Of a stretch of DNA of 41,943 bases, positions 7,159 through 16,008 are shown piece after piece. The stretch is taken from contig JAIXOJ010000077.1 of NCBI GenBank assembly GCA_027486835.1, positions 1-41,943 of the forward strand. Direction: 5' to 3'. Positions within the stretch are counted from its first letter, which is position 1. Every line of letters starts with the position of its first letter. The position numbers were made by a program, and so were the translations under genes. Below the pieces are notes generated by a model. The model did no database searches and was not told where the DNA came from. It saw only the letters and a list, made by a program, of their open reading frames with translations. Source of the stretch: Chitinophagaceae bacterium. GTDB lineage: Bacteria; Bacteroidota; Bacteroidia; Chitinophagales; Chitinophagaceae.

Positions 7159-8808
7159 CTACAGAAAAGAAAAGGTATCACCGTCAAATAAACCTTTATC
7201 GCTCAATTTTAAATGGGGAATAACTAGTAATGCCATAAAACTCAGTGTCATAAAGGGAGCAACGAGGGTGCTACCCAATTGTTGTTTCACAAATTGATCG
7301 ATGGCTGTGTAGGCTGTAGCAACCTCATACGCATTATTCAGGCTCATTAATCCAGCTACTGGTAAGCCTAGCACCTGCTGGTTATTACTATCGTTAGCAA
7401 CTGCACCTACCCCACCACCTTGCTCAATCACCAAGTTAATGGCTGCCGCTAAAGCTTCATCTGATACACCTACTGCTACTATATTGTGACTATCATGCGC
7501 TACCGAACTGGCAATGGCGCCTTGCGTTAGTTGAAAGTTTTTAATAAACGCAATGGCTACGGGTGCTGGGTGATATCTATTAACCACTACAATTTTCAAC
7601 ACATCTGTGTCCGAATTACTTACCAGATAATCGCTAGAAAAAGTGGCGGGTAGCCATAGTTTGTTGGTAATCAGTTGGCCTTCTAAAGCTTCTATAACAG
7701 CAATAAGACCGTTTTGAGTGGGATACTCAGCGGGCTTTATCTGTAATTGTGCTGGGGTAACTGGCAAACAATCGAATTGGTTGATGGGAGTGGCTGCCAC
7801 AGAGGGAATGAAAGAAATCCCATTTTCGGCCACTAATTTGCCGTTGATATAGGTGGCTTTTACTTTAAAATCTTCTAGATTATCTACCACAATACAATCA
7901 GCAGCATCGCCAACTCGGAGGAGACCAACCAGAAGTTGATAATGCAACACAGGATTAACACATGCGACCCTTAACACCTGAAAAACATTGATCCCTTTTG
8001 CCACTGCACGGGCGCAGAGGTGGTTAATGTGGTTTTCTACTAGGCTATCGGGATGTTTATCATCGCTACAAAACATTATTTTTTCAGAAAAATCTGGCAG
8101 TAAATCGATGAGTGCCTCAAAGTTTTTAGCGGCACTGCCTTCTCTGATAAGGATGTTCATACCATACCCCAATTTATCTAAGGCTTCCTCCTTAGTAAAA
8201 CATTCGTGGTCGGTAGATATGCCTGCATCAATATATTGTTTGGCCAATTCGCCACGTAGTCCGGGAGCGTGTCCATCCACCGGTTTGCCCAGTGCATGTG
8301 CGGCTTCAATTTTCCGCATCACTTCTTCATCTTGATTAAGTACACCAGGAAAGTTCATCATTTCACTTAAGTACACAATTTCAGGCAATGCCAACAGTTG
8401 AGCTACTTGTGTACTGTCAATAGAAGCACCTGCGGTTTCAAAAATGGTGGCAGGTACACAGCTTGGCGCACCAAAATAAAACTTAAAGGGTACTTGTTTT
8501 CCATTGTTAATCATGTATTGAACGCCTTCAATCCCGCATACATTGGCTATTTCATGTGGATCGCTAATAGTGGCCACAGTGCCGTGGGTTACCGCCAACC
8601 TAGCAAACTCTGAGGGGATGAGCATACTGCTTTCCACATGCACATGACTATCGATAAACCCGGGGAGGATATAGCCAGAACAAGGCATATCAAGCGGAAT
8701 GATTTGTTCTATTTTTCCATTAAGAAATACCACTTCGGCAGGAAATATGGTTTCATTAAAAACATCTACATAATTGCCGCGGATGCTATTGGGGGTGGTG
8801 TAGGTCAT
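7159..8808 (-). CDS. ade: Adenine deaminase
   Basis: A 549-residue metal-dependent amidohydrolase that converts adenine to hypoxanthine and ammonia in purine salvage. The ATG at 8806-8808 is preferred; the longer frame starts with TTG. Visible features are [14 protein letters not shown] (metal-binding HxH), [40 protein letters not shown] and FCSDDKHPD, all characteristic of the Ade family. The C-terminal domain has [11 protein letters not shown] and GGGVGAVAN. Length fits the family. It stands alone, with no purine genes next to it, and a 91-bp repeat element lies 85 bases upstream of the start. Confidence 0.95.
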   Translation of the reverse strand: MTYTTPNSIRGNYVDVFNETIFPAEVVFLNGKIEQIIPLDMPCSGYILPGFIDSHVHVESSMLIPSEFARLAVTHGTVATISDPHEIANVCGIEGVQYMINNGKQVPFKFYFGAPSCVPATIFETAGASIDSTQVAQLLALPEIVYLSEMMNFPGVLNQDEEVMRKIEAAHALGKPVDGHAPGLRGELAKQYIDAGISTDHECFTKEEALDKLGYGMNILIREGSAAKNFEALIDLLPDFSEKIMFCSDDKHPDSLVENHINHLCARAVAKGINVFQVLRVACVNPVLHYQLLVGLLRVGDAADCIVVDNLEDFKVKATYINGKLVAENGISFIPSVAATPINQFDCLPVTPAQLQIKPAEYPTQNGLIAVIEALEGQLITNKLWLPATFSSDYLVSNSDTDVLKIVVVNRYHPAPVAIAFIKNFQLTQGAIASSVAHDSHNIVAVGVSDEALAAAINLVIEQGGGVGAVANDSNNQQVLGLPVAGLMSLNNAYEVATAYTAIDQFVKQQLGSTLVAPFMTLSFMALLVIPHLKLSDKGLFDGDTFSFL

Positions 8809-8892
8809 AAAAAAATAGTTGGTTTTGAGTACCAAAGTGAGCAGCCGAAAATAAAGGTATTCGGTGGCAATGCGTTTGTTGCATGAATGGTG

Positions 8893-8983
8893 GGTGCATA
8901 AAAGTTTTTCGCAGTCATTAGTTAAACATCACCCCAACCCTTCTCCGAAAGGCGAGGGGCAAAACGAATAACTTTTATGCACC
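8893..8983. mobile_element. MITE-like 91-bp element, copy 1
   Basis: It begins GGTGCATAAAAGTTTTTCGC and ends AACTTTTATGCACC, forming terminal inverted repeats around a core containing CTCCGAAAGGCGAGGGG and the CACCCCAACCC motif. Complete relatives of the same length lie at 12920-13010 and 41481-41571. No protein is encoded. Mobilisation would need a transposase supplied in trans; none is seen here. Confidence 0.75.
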
Positions 8984-9045
8984 GCAAGTGGTTGGCTTAC
9001 AATGCATTGGGAAAATAGGACGTAGCAATTGATGCTGACATTCCC

Positions 9046-10830
9046 TTACTCTGCATAAATTTTATCCACCGCAGCTTTGTATTTTTCCATGATTACTTTA
9101 CGTCTAATACTCATTTTGGGGGTTAGCTCGCCCGTTTCTACTTTCCATTCTTGGGGCAACAATTCTAATTTTTTAATTTGTTCCACATGGTTAAATTGTT
9201 GGTTATACTGCCCCACAATAATCTGATACTGTGCAGTAACCAGCGGGTTTTTAATTAAATCTTCGTTTGAAGAAAAGGCAATGCTTTTGGAAGCAGCCCA
9301 TTTTTTTAACATGGCAAAAGCGGGTACAATCAGAGCCCCTACAAATTTTTTTTCTGCCCCAATTACCATAACCTGCTCGATATAAGGGCTTTCTTTTAGC
9401 TTGTTTTCAATAGGCTGTGGGGCTACATATTTGCCTCCACTGGTTTTGAATAATTCTTTCTTTCGGTCGGTTATTTTGATGTTTCCATCATCCCACACAC
9501 CCACATCGCCCGTATGCAACCAACCATCAATGATGGCTTCTGCTGTTAAATCCGGGCGTTTGTAATAGCCTTGCATAACGCAGGGGCCACTAACCAATAT
9601 TTCACCGTCCTCGGCAAGTTTTACGGGTAAGCCGTTTAGTGGTGGCCCTACTGTGCCAAACTTTAGGCTACCTATTTTCCTGTTTACGCATATTACAGGA
9701 CTGTTTTCTGTGGGGCCATACCCCTCATAAATAGGAATTTTAGCCGCAGAAAATATTCGGAGTAGTTTAATTTGGCAAGCAGCACCACCCGTTACAATAA
9801 AGCTGATATTGCCCCCCAGTGCCTCGCGCCATTTGCCAAAAATTAGTTTATTAGCAAGGGCTAATTGGAACTGATACCAAACACTACCTGTTGATTGGTT
9901 ATCGTAGCGTTCGCCAAGTTTTACAGCCCAGAAGAATAGTTTTCTTTTGATGCCTGATAACTCAGCACCCTTGGCCATTATTTTTTCAAATACTTTTTCC
10001 AATAAGCGGGGAACTGTGGTGAATCCATTGGGTTTTACCTCTTTGAGATTGTCGCCAATTGTTTCCAAACTTTCCGCATAATAAATACTTATGCCACTAA
10101 AGAGATAGATGTAGGTAACCATCCTTTCAAAAATGTGGTTGAGGGGCAGGAAGCTCAACACTTTGGACTGGGGTGCGTCCTCAAAAGGAAAACTGTCCTT
10201 ACTCATCATCAGGTTTGCGTAGATATTACTGTGGCTTAGCATTACACCCTTAGGGGTACCAGTAGTACCAGAGGTGTAAATGATGGTGGCCACTTGCTGG
10301 GGCAGTATGGTATCGGCTATTGTGTTGGCTTTTTCTAGCAGCTCGGGAGTAACGGCCCGAAAAAGGGTTGTCCAGTGGGGTGCATTGGGTATCTCATTAA
10401 AGCAAAAAACCTGTTGCAAAGCAGGGATTTGGTGGCGCAGACCATGAATTTTTTCAAAGAGGTCTGCATCACTCACGAACATCATTTTTACTTGTGCATC
10501 ATTTAAGATAAAAGCGATTTCTGCGGGATTGGTGGTGGGGTAAATGGGTATTAAGACTGCACCTAAACGCTGAACAGCCATATCGGTAATCAACCATTCG
10601 GGTCTATTATTGCTAATGATGCCAATTTTATCTACGCCCTCCACTGGCAAGTTACCTCCATTAATGCCTAGCTGTAGGAGTCCCGCACTCATTAATTGCA
10701 CCATGTTTTGAATCTCCTGAGTGCTGTAAGGATGCCATTTGCCCTCCAGTTTTGCACACAACATATCATTTTTAGGGAAATGAGTGAGTTGATGGGTAAT
10801 GCAGTCAAAAAGTCGTTTATTATAATCCAT
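9046..10830 (-). CDS. Long-chain fatty-acid-CoA ligase (AMP-forming)
   Basis: A 594-residue ANL-superfamily enzyme that activates fatty acids to acyl-CoA via an acyl-AMP. The ATP/AMP P-loop reads IIYTSGTTGTPKGVMLSHSN. LNHIFERMVTY, GGAACQIKLL, YEGYGPTENSP, WLHTGDVGVWDDGNIKITDR and KELFKTSGGKYVAPQPIE follow in the order typical of FadD15/FAA1-like proteins. The ATG at 10828-10830 fits a promoter-like element 42 bases upstream; the alternative start at 10863 would be a TTG almost on top of the transcript start. It is probably a single-gene unit, and ends far from the adenine deaminase gene. Confidence 0.92.
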   Translation of the reverse strand: MDYNKRLFDCITHQLTHFPKNDMLCAKLEGKWHPYSTQEIQNMVQLMSAGLLQLGINGGNLPVEGVDKIGIISNNRPEWLITDMAVQRLGAVLIPIYPTTNPAEIAFILNDAQVKMMFVSDADLFEKIHGLRHQIPALQQVFCFNEIPNAPHWTTLFRAVTPELLEKANTIADTILPQQVATIIYTSGTTGTPKGVMLSHSNIYANLMMSKDSFPFEDAPQSKVLSFLPLNHIFERMVTYIYLFSGISIYYAESLETIGDNLKEVKPNGFTTVPRLLEKVFEKIMAKGAELSGIKRKLFFWAVKLGERYDNQSTGSVWYQFQLALANKLIFGKWREALGGNISFIVTGGAACQIKLLRIFSAAKIPIYEGYGPTENSPVICVNRKIGSLKFGTVGPPLNGLPVKLAEDGEILVSGPCVMQGYYKRPDLTAEAIIDGWLHTGDVGVWDDGNIKITDRKKELFKTSGGKYVAPQPIENKLKESPYIEQVMVIGAEKKFVGALIVPAFAMLKKWAASKSIAFSSNEDLIKNPLVTAQYQIIVGQYNQQFNHVEQIKKLELLPQEWKVETGELTPKMSIRRKVIMEKYKAAVDKIYAE

Positions 10831-10871
10831 AAAGCAATCGTTTGGAGGGTGTAAACTGGGCAATAAAGTTT

Positions 10872-10879
10872 CAAATTTA
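10872..10879 (-). promoter_or_regulatory. Candidate Bacteroidota -7 element for the acyl-CoA ligase gene
   Basis: The minus strand reads TAAATTTG, an exact TAnnTTTG. A start site a few bases downstream would leave a leader of about 35 bases before the ATG at 10830. No clear -33 element was seen. Confidence 0.45.
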
Positions 10880-10960
10880 TACGTAAAAAAATAAACGGCA
10901 CTACATCTTACTATTGGTTAAAATGGCCTGATTAGCCGGTGGCCTATTCTTCACTCAATT

Positions 10961-11357
10961 ACTTGTTTTTTACCCCAAAGCACTCGCATGTCTCACTAAG
11001 AAATGAGTCATTCTGAGATATTGCCACTAATTCACGAATGGCGATTATCGTTTACCCTATATTGTCAATTGTGTTGATTGGCGCATTCGCTCTAATGACA
11101 CGAACTATAATAAAAATCCAGTTAAATATTAAATTCAGAAAAATCTCAAAAAATGACAATCTACTTGTTTTTTACCCCAAAGCACTCGCATGTCTCACTA
11201 AGAAACGAGTCATTCTGAGATATTGCCACTAATTCACGAATGGCGATGATCGTTTACCCTATATTGTCAATTGGGTTGATTGGCGCATTCGCTCTAATGA
11301 CACGAACTATAATAAAAATCCAGTTAAATATTGAATTCAAAAAAATCTCAAAAATGC
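10961..11357. repeat. 202-bp tandem duplication
   Basis: Copy A (10961-11162) and copy B (11163 to about 11357) are nearly identical, differing by a handful of substitutions and small indels near the end. Each contains a short plus-strand frame starting at 11038 (64 codons) or 11240 (48 codons) with a hydrophobic stretch followed by basic residues. Most differences inside that frame change the amino acid, so it may not be coding. The rest of the gap up to 11618 shows only a possible decayed frame near 11430-11535 (FTEIYPKDEFPQWHSIRNIN). Confidence 0.85.
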
Positions 11358-11618
11358 CCCTTGGTCATTGCTTTTTTAAAGCCTAGTCATTGTATCATCC
11401 CCCTTCATATCTGAATCAAATGGAAACTTCTTAATAACTTTTACAGAAATTTATCCTAAAGATGAATTTCCCCAGTGGCATTCTATTCGGAATATCAATT
11501 AAATCATGCTGCTGATTTTAGTCCCTCAGATTTTAAGCCATAGCAAATCCCCAACTTATTTTCTAAGCTTTTATGGAATTTAAAAGCATCCATATCTCAT
11601 CTACAAAAATGAACGATT

Positions 11619-12458
11619 ATGGAAACGAAAATGCCGCTTACAGCCGATGCTTTAGACATCCTTTTTTTGAACCGTAACAAAGCTTACGGTGCTTACGCCC
11701 TACGTAGAACTTACTCAAAACGAGTTACGTATGCTTTATTGACGACCATTTTATTGGCCACCACTTTTCTGTTAATTCACTGGGCCATGAACGCTTTTGC
11801 AAAAAGAAACACTCAGTGCCTTACAAGCGTAGATGTTGTACTGGACAATTATCAGGAAGAAAAAAAACTGATTAAACAGGAGCTTCCCAAACCACAAAAA
11901 AAACAATCCGCTCCACCAGAGGTTGCTACCATCAAATCCACTACGCCTTTGATTGTTATCGATAAATTGGTACTAGACCCTCCTCCTGAAATTGATTCGC
12001 TCAATACGAATATGATCAGTGATGCCAACCGGACAGGTGTTCATACTGACATTGATTTGCCGCCAGCCAACCCTCACCCTCAAGATGGCACACAAGCGGT
12101 AGCAACCCCTAGTGCGCCAGAAGATGATGGAAAGACCATTTTTGAATCTGTACAAGTAGAAGCTGCATTTCCTGGTGGGAAAGCCGCATGGGTAAAGTTT
12201 TTGGAAAAGAACTTGAACAACCAATTACCAGCAGACAATGGTGCACCCGAAGGCAAATACACGGTTTTCGTATCTTTTGTGGTGGATAAACATGGCGCAA
12301 TCAGCAATATTGCCATTGAAAACGACCCTCATTATGGCACAGCCGAAGAAGCTATTCGGGTGATTAAAAAAGGTCCTTTATGGACTCCTGCCATTCAAAA
12401 TGGACGCTTTGTTAATTATAGGGTAAGGCAGGCGATCACGTTTGTAGTAAATGATTAG
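11619..12458 (+). CDS. Energy transducer TonB
   Basis: A 279-residue inner-membrane protein that carries proton-motive energy to outer-membrane TonB-dependent transporters. It has a short cytoplasmic N-terminus (with NRNKAYGAYALRR, common in Bacteroidota TonB), one membrane segment at about residues 36-57, a Pro/Lys-rich periplasmic linker (ELPKPQKKQSAPPE), and a C-terminal TonB domain from FPGGKAAWVKFLEKNL through PEGKYTVFVSFVV to WTPAIQNGRFVNYRVRQ. ExbB/ExbD genes are not adjacent. A hairpin terminator follows 31 bases after the stop, so it is probably monocistronic. Confidence 0.93.
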   Translation: METKMPLTADALDILFLNRNKAYGAYALRRTYSKRVTYALLTTILLATTFLLIHWAMNAFAKRNTQCLTSVDVVLDNYQEEKKLIKQELPKPQKKQSAPPEVATIKSTTPLIVIDKLVLDPPPEIDSLNTNMISDANRTGVHTDIDLPPANPHPQDGTQAVATPSAPEDDGKTIFESVQVEAAFPGGKAAWVKFLEKNLNNQLPADNGAPEGKYTVFVSFVVDKHGAISNIAIENDPHYGTAEEAIRVIKKGPLWTPAIQNGRFVNYRVRQAITFVVND

Positions 12459-12489
12459 TCGCTCAATATTGCCATGCAAGTTTGAAATC

Positions 12490-12531
12490 AAAAAAGCCGC
12501 AAACAGTTAAATAGCTGTGTGTGGCTTTTTT
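12490..12531 (+). terminator. Rho-independent terminator after tonB-like gene
   Basis: AAAAAAGCCGCAAACAG pairs with CTGTGTGTGGCTTTTTT with two imperfect positions and an 8-base loop, ending in a T run. Confidence 0.75.
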
Positions 12532-12677
12532 GATTTTACACCAGAGTAAAGTATTTATTTCTGGGATGTAGCAACAAGTGATGGTTTTGAGCTTGGAAAA
12601 TCAGTTATGCTATGTTTATTGGTATGAATCAAAGGATGCTTTATTTGGGAATGCGTGCAATTGCTTTAAGCTAAGGC

Positions 12678-12882
12678 ATTCAAATTTGAAAATGAATCCT
12701 ACAACGTGTAAGTAAGGCAAACCAAAATGGAAATGCTTATCTACAACGTGTAGACAAGCCAAACCAAAATGGAATTGCTTGTCTACAATGTGTAGGTAAG
12801 GCAAACCAAAATAGAAATGCTTATCTACAACTTGTAGACAAGGCAAACCAAAACGGAATTGCTTATCTACAAATGTAAATAA
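12678..12882. repeat. 42-bp tandem array
   Basis: CTACAA recurs at 12699, 12741, 12783, 12825 and 12867, exactly 42 bases apart, within units built around GGCAAACCAAAATGGAAATG and a CTACAACGTGTAG palindrome. Because 42 is divisible by three, the minus strand shows a spurious 14-residue repeat (VDKHFHFGLPYLHV). Units differ by a few substitutions. A single unit of the array at 13683 follows directly at 12882. Confidence 0.9.
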
Positions 12883-12919
12883 GCCATTTTTGGTAGACAA
12901 TTCCCATTGGCGCACTTTG

Positions 12920-13010
12920 GGGGCATAAAAGTTTTTCGTTTTGCCCCTCGCCTTTCGGAGAGTGGTTGGGGTGAGGTTTAACTAATAACTGCAAAAAAAT
13001 TTTATGCACC
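12920..13010. mobile_element. MITE-like 91-bp element, copy 2
   Basis: The left end is GGGGCATAAAAGTTTTTCG and the right end AAATTTTATGCACC, with a core of TTTGCCCCTCGCCTTTCGG and GGTTGGGGTGAGG. It is in the opposite orientation to the copy at 8893-8983 and the same length. Confidence 0.75.
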
Positions 13011-13110
13011 AAAAAGACTCTAAAACCAATTGAATACCAATAGATAGTTTTCTTTTGCTAACACGGAGCATTTAGCTACCCATTGGTAGCGTTCCTTTGC
13101 TCATCCTTAG

Positions 13111-13205
13111 CATTTTGATGCCCAGAAACACCATTTTAATGCCTAAAATTAGCATTCAAATGCCCAAAAAGAGCGTTCAAATGCCCAAAAAGAGCGTCCA
13201 AGCGG
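13111..13205. repeat. 21-bp tandem array
   Basis: Units start at 13111, 13132, 13153, 13174 and 13195, each 21 bases, of the form CATTCAAATGCCCAAAAAGAG. In the plus frame they give a seven-residue repeat, but no plausible protein surrounds them. The gap 13206-13455 holds nothing else recognised. Confidence 0.85.
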
Positions 13206-13455
13206 ACAATCCGACCGATTTTTTAGGCTTTTTGAAACTAAAATTGATTATTCAAGACAAAATGGCACTTATTGATATGAATGTTAAATCAATAAACTAT
13301 CTACTATTTGTATTCTCAAGATTATAGACCTAGCAATTTTCAATTAGTGGCTTAAGATGTAGGCAAATAGCTCCTTTTGCTGCCAAGAGAGCAACACTAG
13401 CAATTTGATAAAGTTGCACCCCCTAGTAAACGCAACGCCTAATCCCAGTTAAAAT

Positions 13456-13549
13456 GGATGCATAAAAGTTTTTCGCTTTTCCTTTTTCAAACTGCATTGC
13501 TGTTGATTTTTGATAAATACTAACTACCGAAAAACAAATTATATGCGCC
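13456..13549. mobile_element. MITE-like element, diverged copy
   Basis: The end GGATGCATAAAAGTTTTTCGC and the opposing end CGAAAAACAAATTATATGCGCC match the terminal repeats of the 91-bp family, but the interior lacks the GAGGGGTTGGGGTGAGG core. Confidence 0.6.
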
Positions 13550-13599
13550 AAATAAACAAAGTGAAAAAATATCTTGTAATTACTGCCCGGCAAACATTC

Positions 13600-13669
13600 C
13601 AGTTCCCTCTCCAGTGGAGATGGGTTGGGGTGAGGTTTAAATTATGGGTGTGAAAAACTATTATGCACC
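13600..13669. repeat. Partial copy of the 91-bp element
   Basis: It has CCCTCTCCAGTGGAGA, then GGTTGGGGTGAGGTTTAA, then TGAAAAACTATTATGCACC. The left terminal repeat is not recognisable. Confidence 0.6.
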
Positions 13670-13682
13670 CGCTCCTTTTTAT

Positions 13683-13850
13683 GGCCATTTTTAATTGTAA
13701 ATTCCCACTATGGCATTCTTGAAAGGCCATTTTTGGTAGAAAATTCCCACTGAAGCACCTACTCATGGTGACCTGTGGTAGTAATTTCCTCATTAAACAT
13801 CTCTATAAGGCCGTTTTTAGAGTAGAAAATCTTATCCCCTCAGTAGAGAA
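13683..13850. repeat. Second 42-bp tandem array
   Basis: Four 42-base units start at 13683, 13725, 13767 and 13809, of the form GGCCATTTTTGGTAGAAAAT followed by TCCCACT. They diverge progressively. The remainder to 14045 holds no recognised gene. Confidence 0.75.
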
Positions 13851-14045
13851 ATCATCTTGTACTTGTAGATCTGGGATTAGCAGGAATGCTTGAATGGTTC
13901 ATCATATACAGACGTTGCGTGCAAAGTCTCAACAAAAAAATGGCTGTTCGAAGGGCAATTATCATTGGTTAATTCGTACAGGCTAGGAATAACTGGAACA
14001 ATGAAAAATGATGTTCACTCTTTGCACCTTGATCCTTGAAAATTT

Positions 14046-15095
14046 TTACCCTTCTCTTTTTCCTTCAAGTGTAAATCCAATTGTAGTACCAACGGTGAGT
14101 TTACTGCGTACGTGCATAATTTGTTTGTGGGCTTCAATAATGTGTTTACAAATGGCTAGACCTAAACCTGTGCCACCAATATCCCTACTTCTGCCTCTGT
14201 CAGTTCGAAAAAACCGTTCAAATATTCTGTCTAAATGTTCCTCTGCAATGCCCATACCATCATCACTAAACTCTACCAAAACGTATTGTTCATCGGTTTT
14301 GTACACACTGGCAATGATGGTACCGTTTTCCTTACCGTACTTTGAAGCATTAATTACTAAGTTATTAATTACCTGCCTAATTTTTTCTTTGTCTGCAAAA
14401 ACAATAATCGATTGCTCACAGCCTTTTTTAATGTCTGCTTTAATATTTCGTTCGGCAATGTTGATAGATAAACTTTCAAATACATCCCTTATTACCTCTT
14501 GAATCACAAAATTTTGCTTGTACAATGGTTGTTCCCCCGTTTCTAGTCTTGATATTTCGTCAAGGTCATTAATGAGGCTTACCATACGGATTACATTTTT
14601 AGAGGCATTTTCCAAGAAACGTCTGTTCACTTTTGGATTTTCCAAAGCTCCGTTTAGCAGGGTGTCCACATAACCTTGTATGGCAAAAATGGGTGTTTTA
14701 AACTCGTGAGAAAGGTTTTGCAGAAACTCCTTTCTGTAGGCTTCATTTTGCTTTAATAGTGCAACTTCTGCGCTGCGTTGCTCCGCCCATTTTTCCACAT
14801 CTTCACTCACCTGGCCAATGCTTTTTTTGGGTAGGATGTGTTTGTAATACATTTCTTCCCGCTTGGTGGCTTTGGTTTGGTAAATGAACTTATAAATCAA
14901 CTTTATTTTACGATAAATAAACCATTCAAACACCATTGCCACAAAAGCATAAGACCAGCCAAACATTATCGCCAATGCCAACAACCCAATCCAAACTTTT
15001 TCTAGCCATAAAAATGCTAACCCAACAGGTAGCGAAACTAATAAGGCGGTAATGGCTGATAACTGTCTGGGCGATAAATTTTTTGTACTAAACAA
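14046..15095 (-). CDS. PhoR-like sensor histidine kinase
   Basis: A 349-residue kinase with two membrane segments (about 13-31 and 35-57) separated by only a few residues, so there is almost no periplasmic sensor. A linker helix leads to the HisKA block FLQNLSHEFKTPIFAIQGY (His130), the N box VINNLVINASKYG, and the G boxes DDGMGI and GGTGLGLAICKHI. The start codon is a TTG with an in-frame stop two codons before it; the family N-terminus (LSPRQLSAITAL) begins here, so TTG looks real. It lies directly downstream of its response regulator and the two form a phosphorelay pair. The signal is unknown; phosphate control is only an analogy. Confidence 0.92.
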   Translation of the reverse strand: MFSTKNLSPRQLSAITALLVSLPVGLAFLWLEKVWIGLLALAIMFGWSYAFVAMVFEWFIYRKIKLIYKFIYQTKATKREEMYYKHILPKKSIGQVSEDVEKWAEQRSAEVALLKQNEAYRKEFLQNLSHEFKTPIFAIQGYVDTLLNGALENPKVNRRFLENASKNVIRMVSLINDLDEISRLETGEQPLYKQNFVIQEVIRDVFESLSINIAERNIKADIKKGCEQSIIVFADKEKIRQVINNLVINASKYGKENGTIIASVYKTDEQYVLVEFSDDGMGIAEEHLDRIFERFFRTDRGRSRDIGGTGLGLAICKHIIEAHKQIMHVRSKLTVGTTIGFTLEGKREG

Positions 15096-15189
15096 GGGCT
15101 AAATTTTATAAACAAAAAAATCTTGCAAAATGGTTGATGTGTAATCCTTTAATCATAGCATCCCTTAAAATTAAACGAGAAAAGGAATG

Positions 15190-15870
15190 CTACAATTCAA
15201 ATTTATAACCCACCCCTTTTACGGTAACAATACAATCCATGCCCAGCTTTTGCCTAATCTTACGTACATGCACATCAATCGTTCGATCGCCGACTATCAC
15301 ATCTTTTCCCCAAATCTGAGAAAGGATTTCATTTCTAAGAAACACTCTGCCTGGTTTGGTACACAGTAAATATATCAGTTCAAATTCTTTTTTGGGCAGG
15401 TTTATGTCTTTGCCATCGATGCTTACAACAAATCGGTCGGGATCAATGACCATATTGTCGATATGAATGGTTTTTCCATCGGGGGTTTTGTGTAAGCGTC
15501 TAAAGAGGGCATTGACCCTACTAACCAACACTTTAGGGCTGATTGGCTTACTAATATAATCGTCTGCCCCCATTTCCAAACCCCTTATTTGCGACATTTC
15601 ATCACTCATCGCCGTTAAAAAAATAATCAAGGTTTTTTGGAATCTGCCTTGGCTACGCAACATTTCACATGCTTCTATCCCCGTTTTGCGAGGCATCATT
15701 ACATCGAGAATGATTAAATCGGGGGAAACAACCTTCGCTCTTTCCACAGCCTCAAACCCATTTTTAGCAGTGTACACGTCATATCCCTCTTGCGAAAGGT
15801 TATAACTAATGATTTCTAAAATATCTGGTTCGTCATCGGCAATCAAAATGCGTTTCGCATTTATTTCCAT
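15190..15870 (-). CDS. PhoB-like response regulator
   Basis: A 226-residue OmpR-family regulator. The receiver has RILIADDEPD, the phospho-acceptor in LIILDVMMPRKTG, and YISKPIS; the C-terminal winged helix has KKEFELIYLLCTKPGRVF, DRTIDVHVRKIRQKLG and VKGVGYKFEL. An in-frame ATG at 15879 exists, but a promoter-like TATTTTTG at 15890-15897 would leave only a few bases before it, so the ATG at 15870 (MEINAKR) is preferred. The kinase gene starts 94 bases downstream on the same strand, forming a two-gene operon. Confidence 0.9.
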   Translation of the reverse strand: MEINAKRILIADDEPDILEIISYNLSQEGYDVYTAKNGFEAVERAKVVSPDLIILDVMMPRKTGIEACEMLRSQGRFQKTLIIFLTAMSDEMSQIRGLEMGADDYISKPISPKVLVSRVNALFRRLHKTPDGKTIHIDNMVIDPDRFVVSIDGKDINLPKKEFELIYLLCTKPGRVFLRNEILSQIWGKDVIVGDRTIDVHVRKIRQKLGMDCIVTVKGVGYKFEL

Positions 15871-15889
15871 AATTGGCATTTAATTTTCA

Positions 15890-15897
15890 CAAAAATA
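15890..15897 (-). promoter_or_regulatory. Candidate -7 element for the two-component operon
   Basis: The minus strand reads TATTTTTG, matching TAnnTTTG, 20 bases upstream of the preferred ATG at 15870. Confidence 0.45.
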
Positions 15898-16008
15898 ACC
15901 CTCCAGAACCTCGAATGGTCGATTACGGTTTATTATCAAATTGTTAAGTAACCCATCAAATAAAATGCCCACATGACAAAAACTACTATTTTCGTAGCAA
16001 ATCACTTT

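Noticed and set aside
12616-12915. A 99-codon minus-strand frame with 14-residue repeats
   Set aside because: The repeats come from the 42-bp DNA array, whose period is a multiple of three; flanking residues show no protein character.
12883-13850. The dense repeats as a CRISPR array
   Set aside because: Units are directly tandem with no unique spacers, and no cas genes are present.
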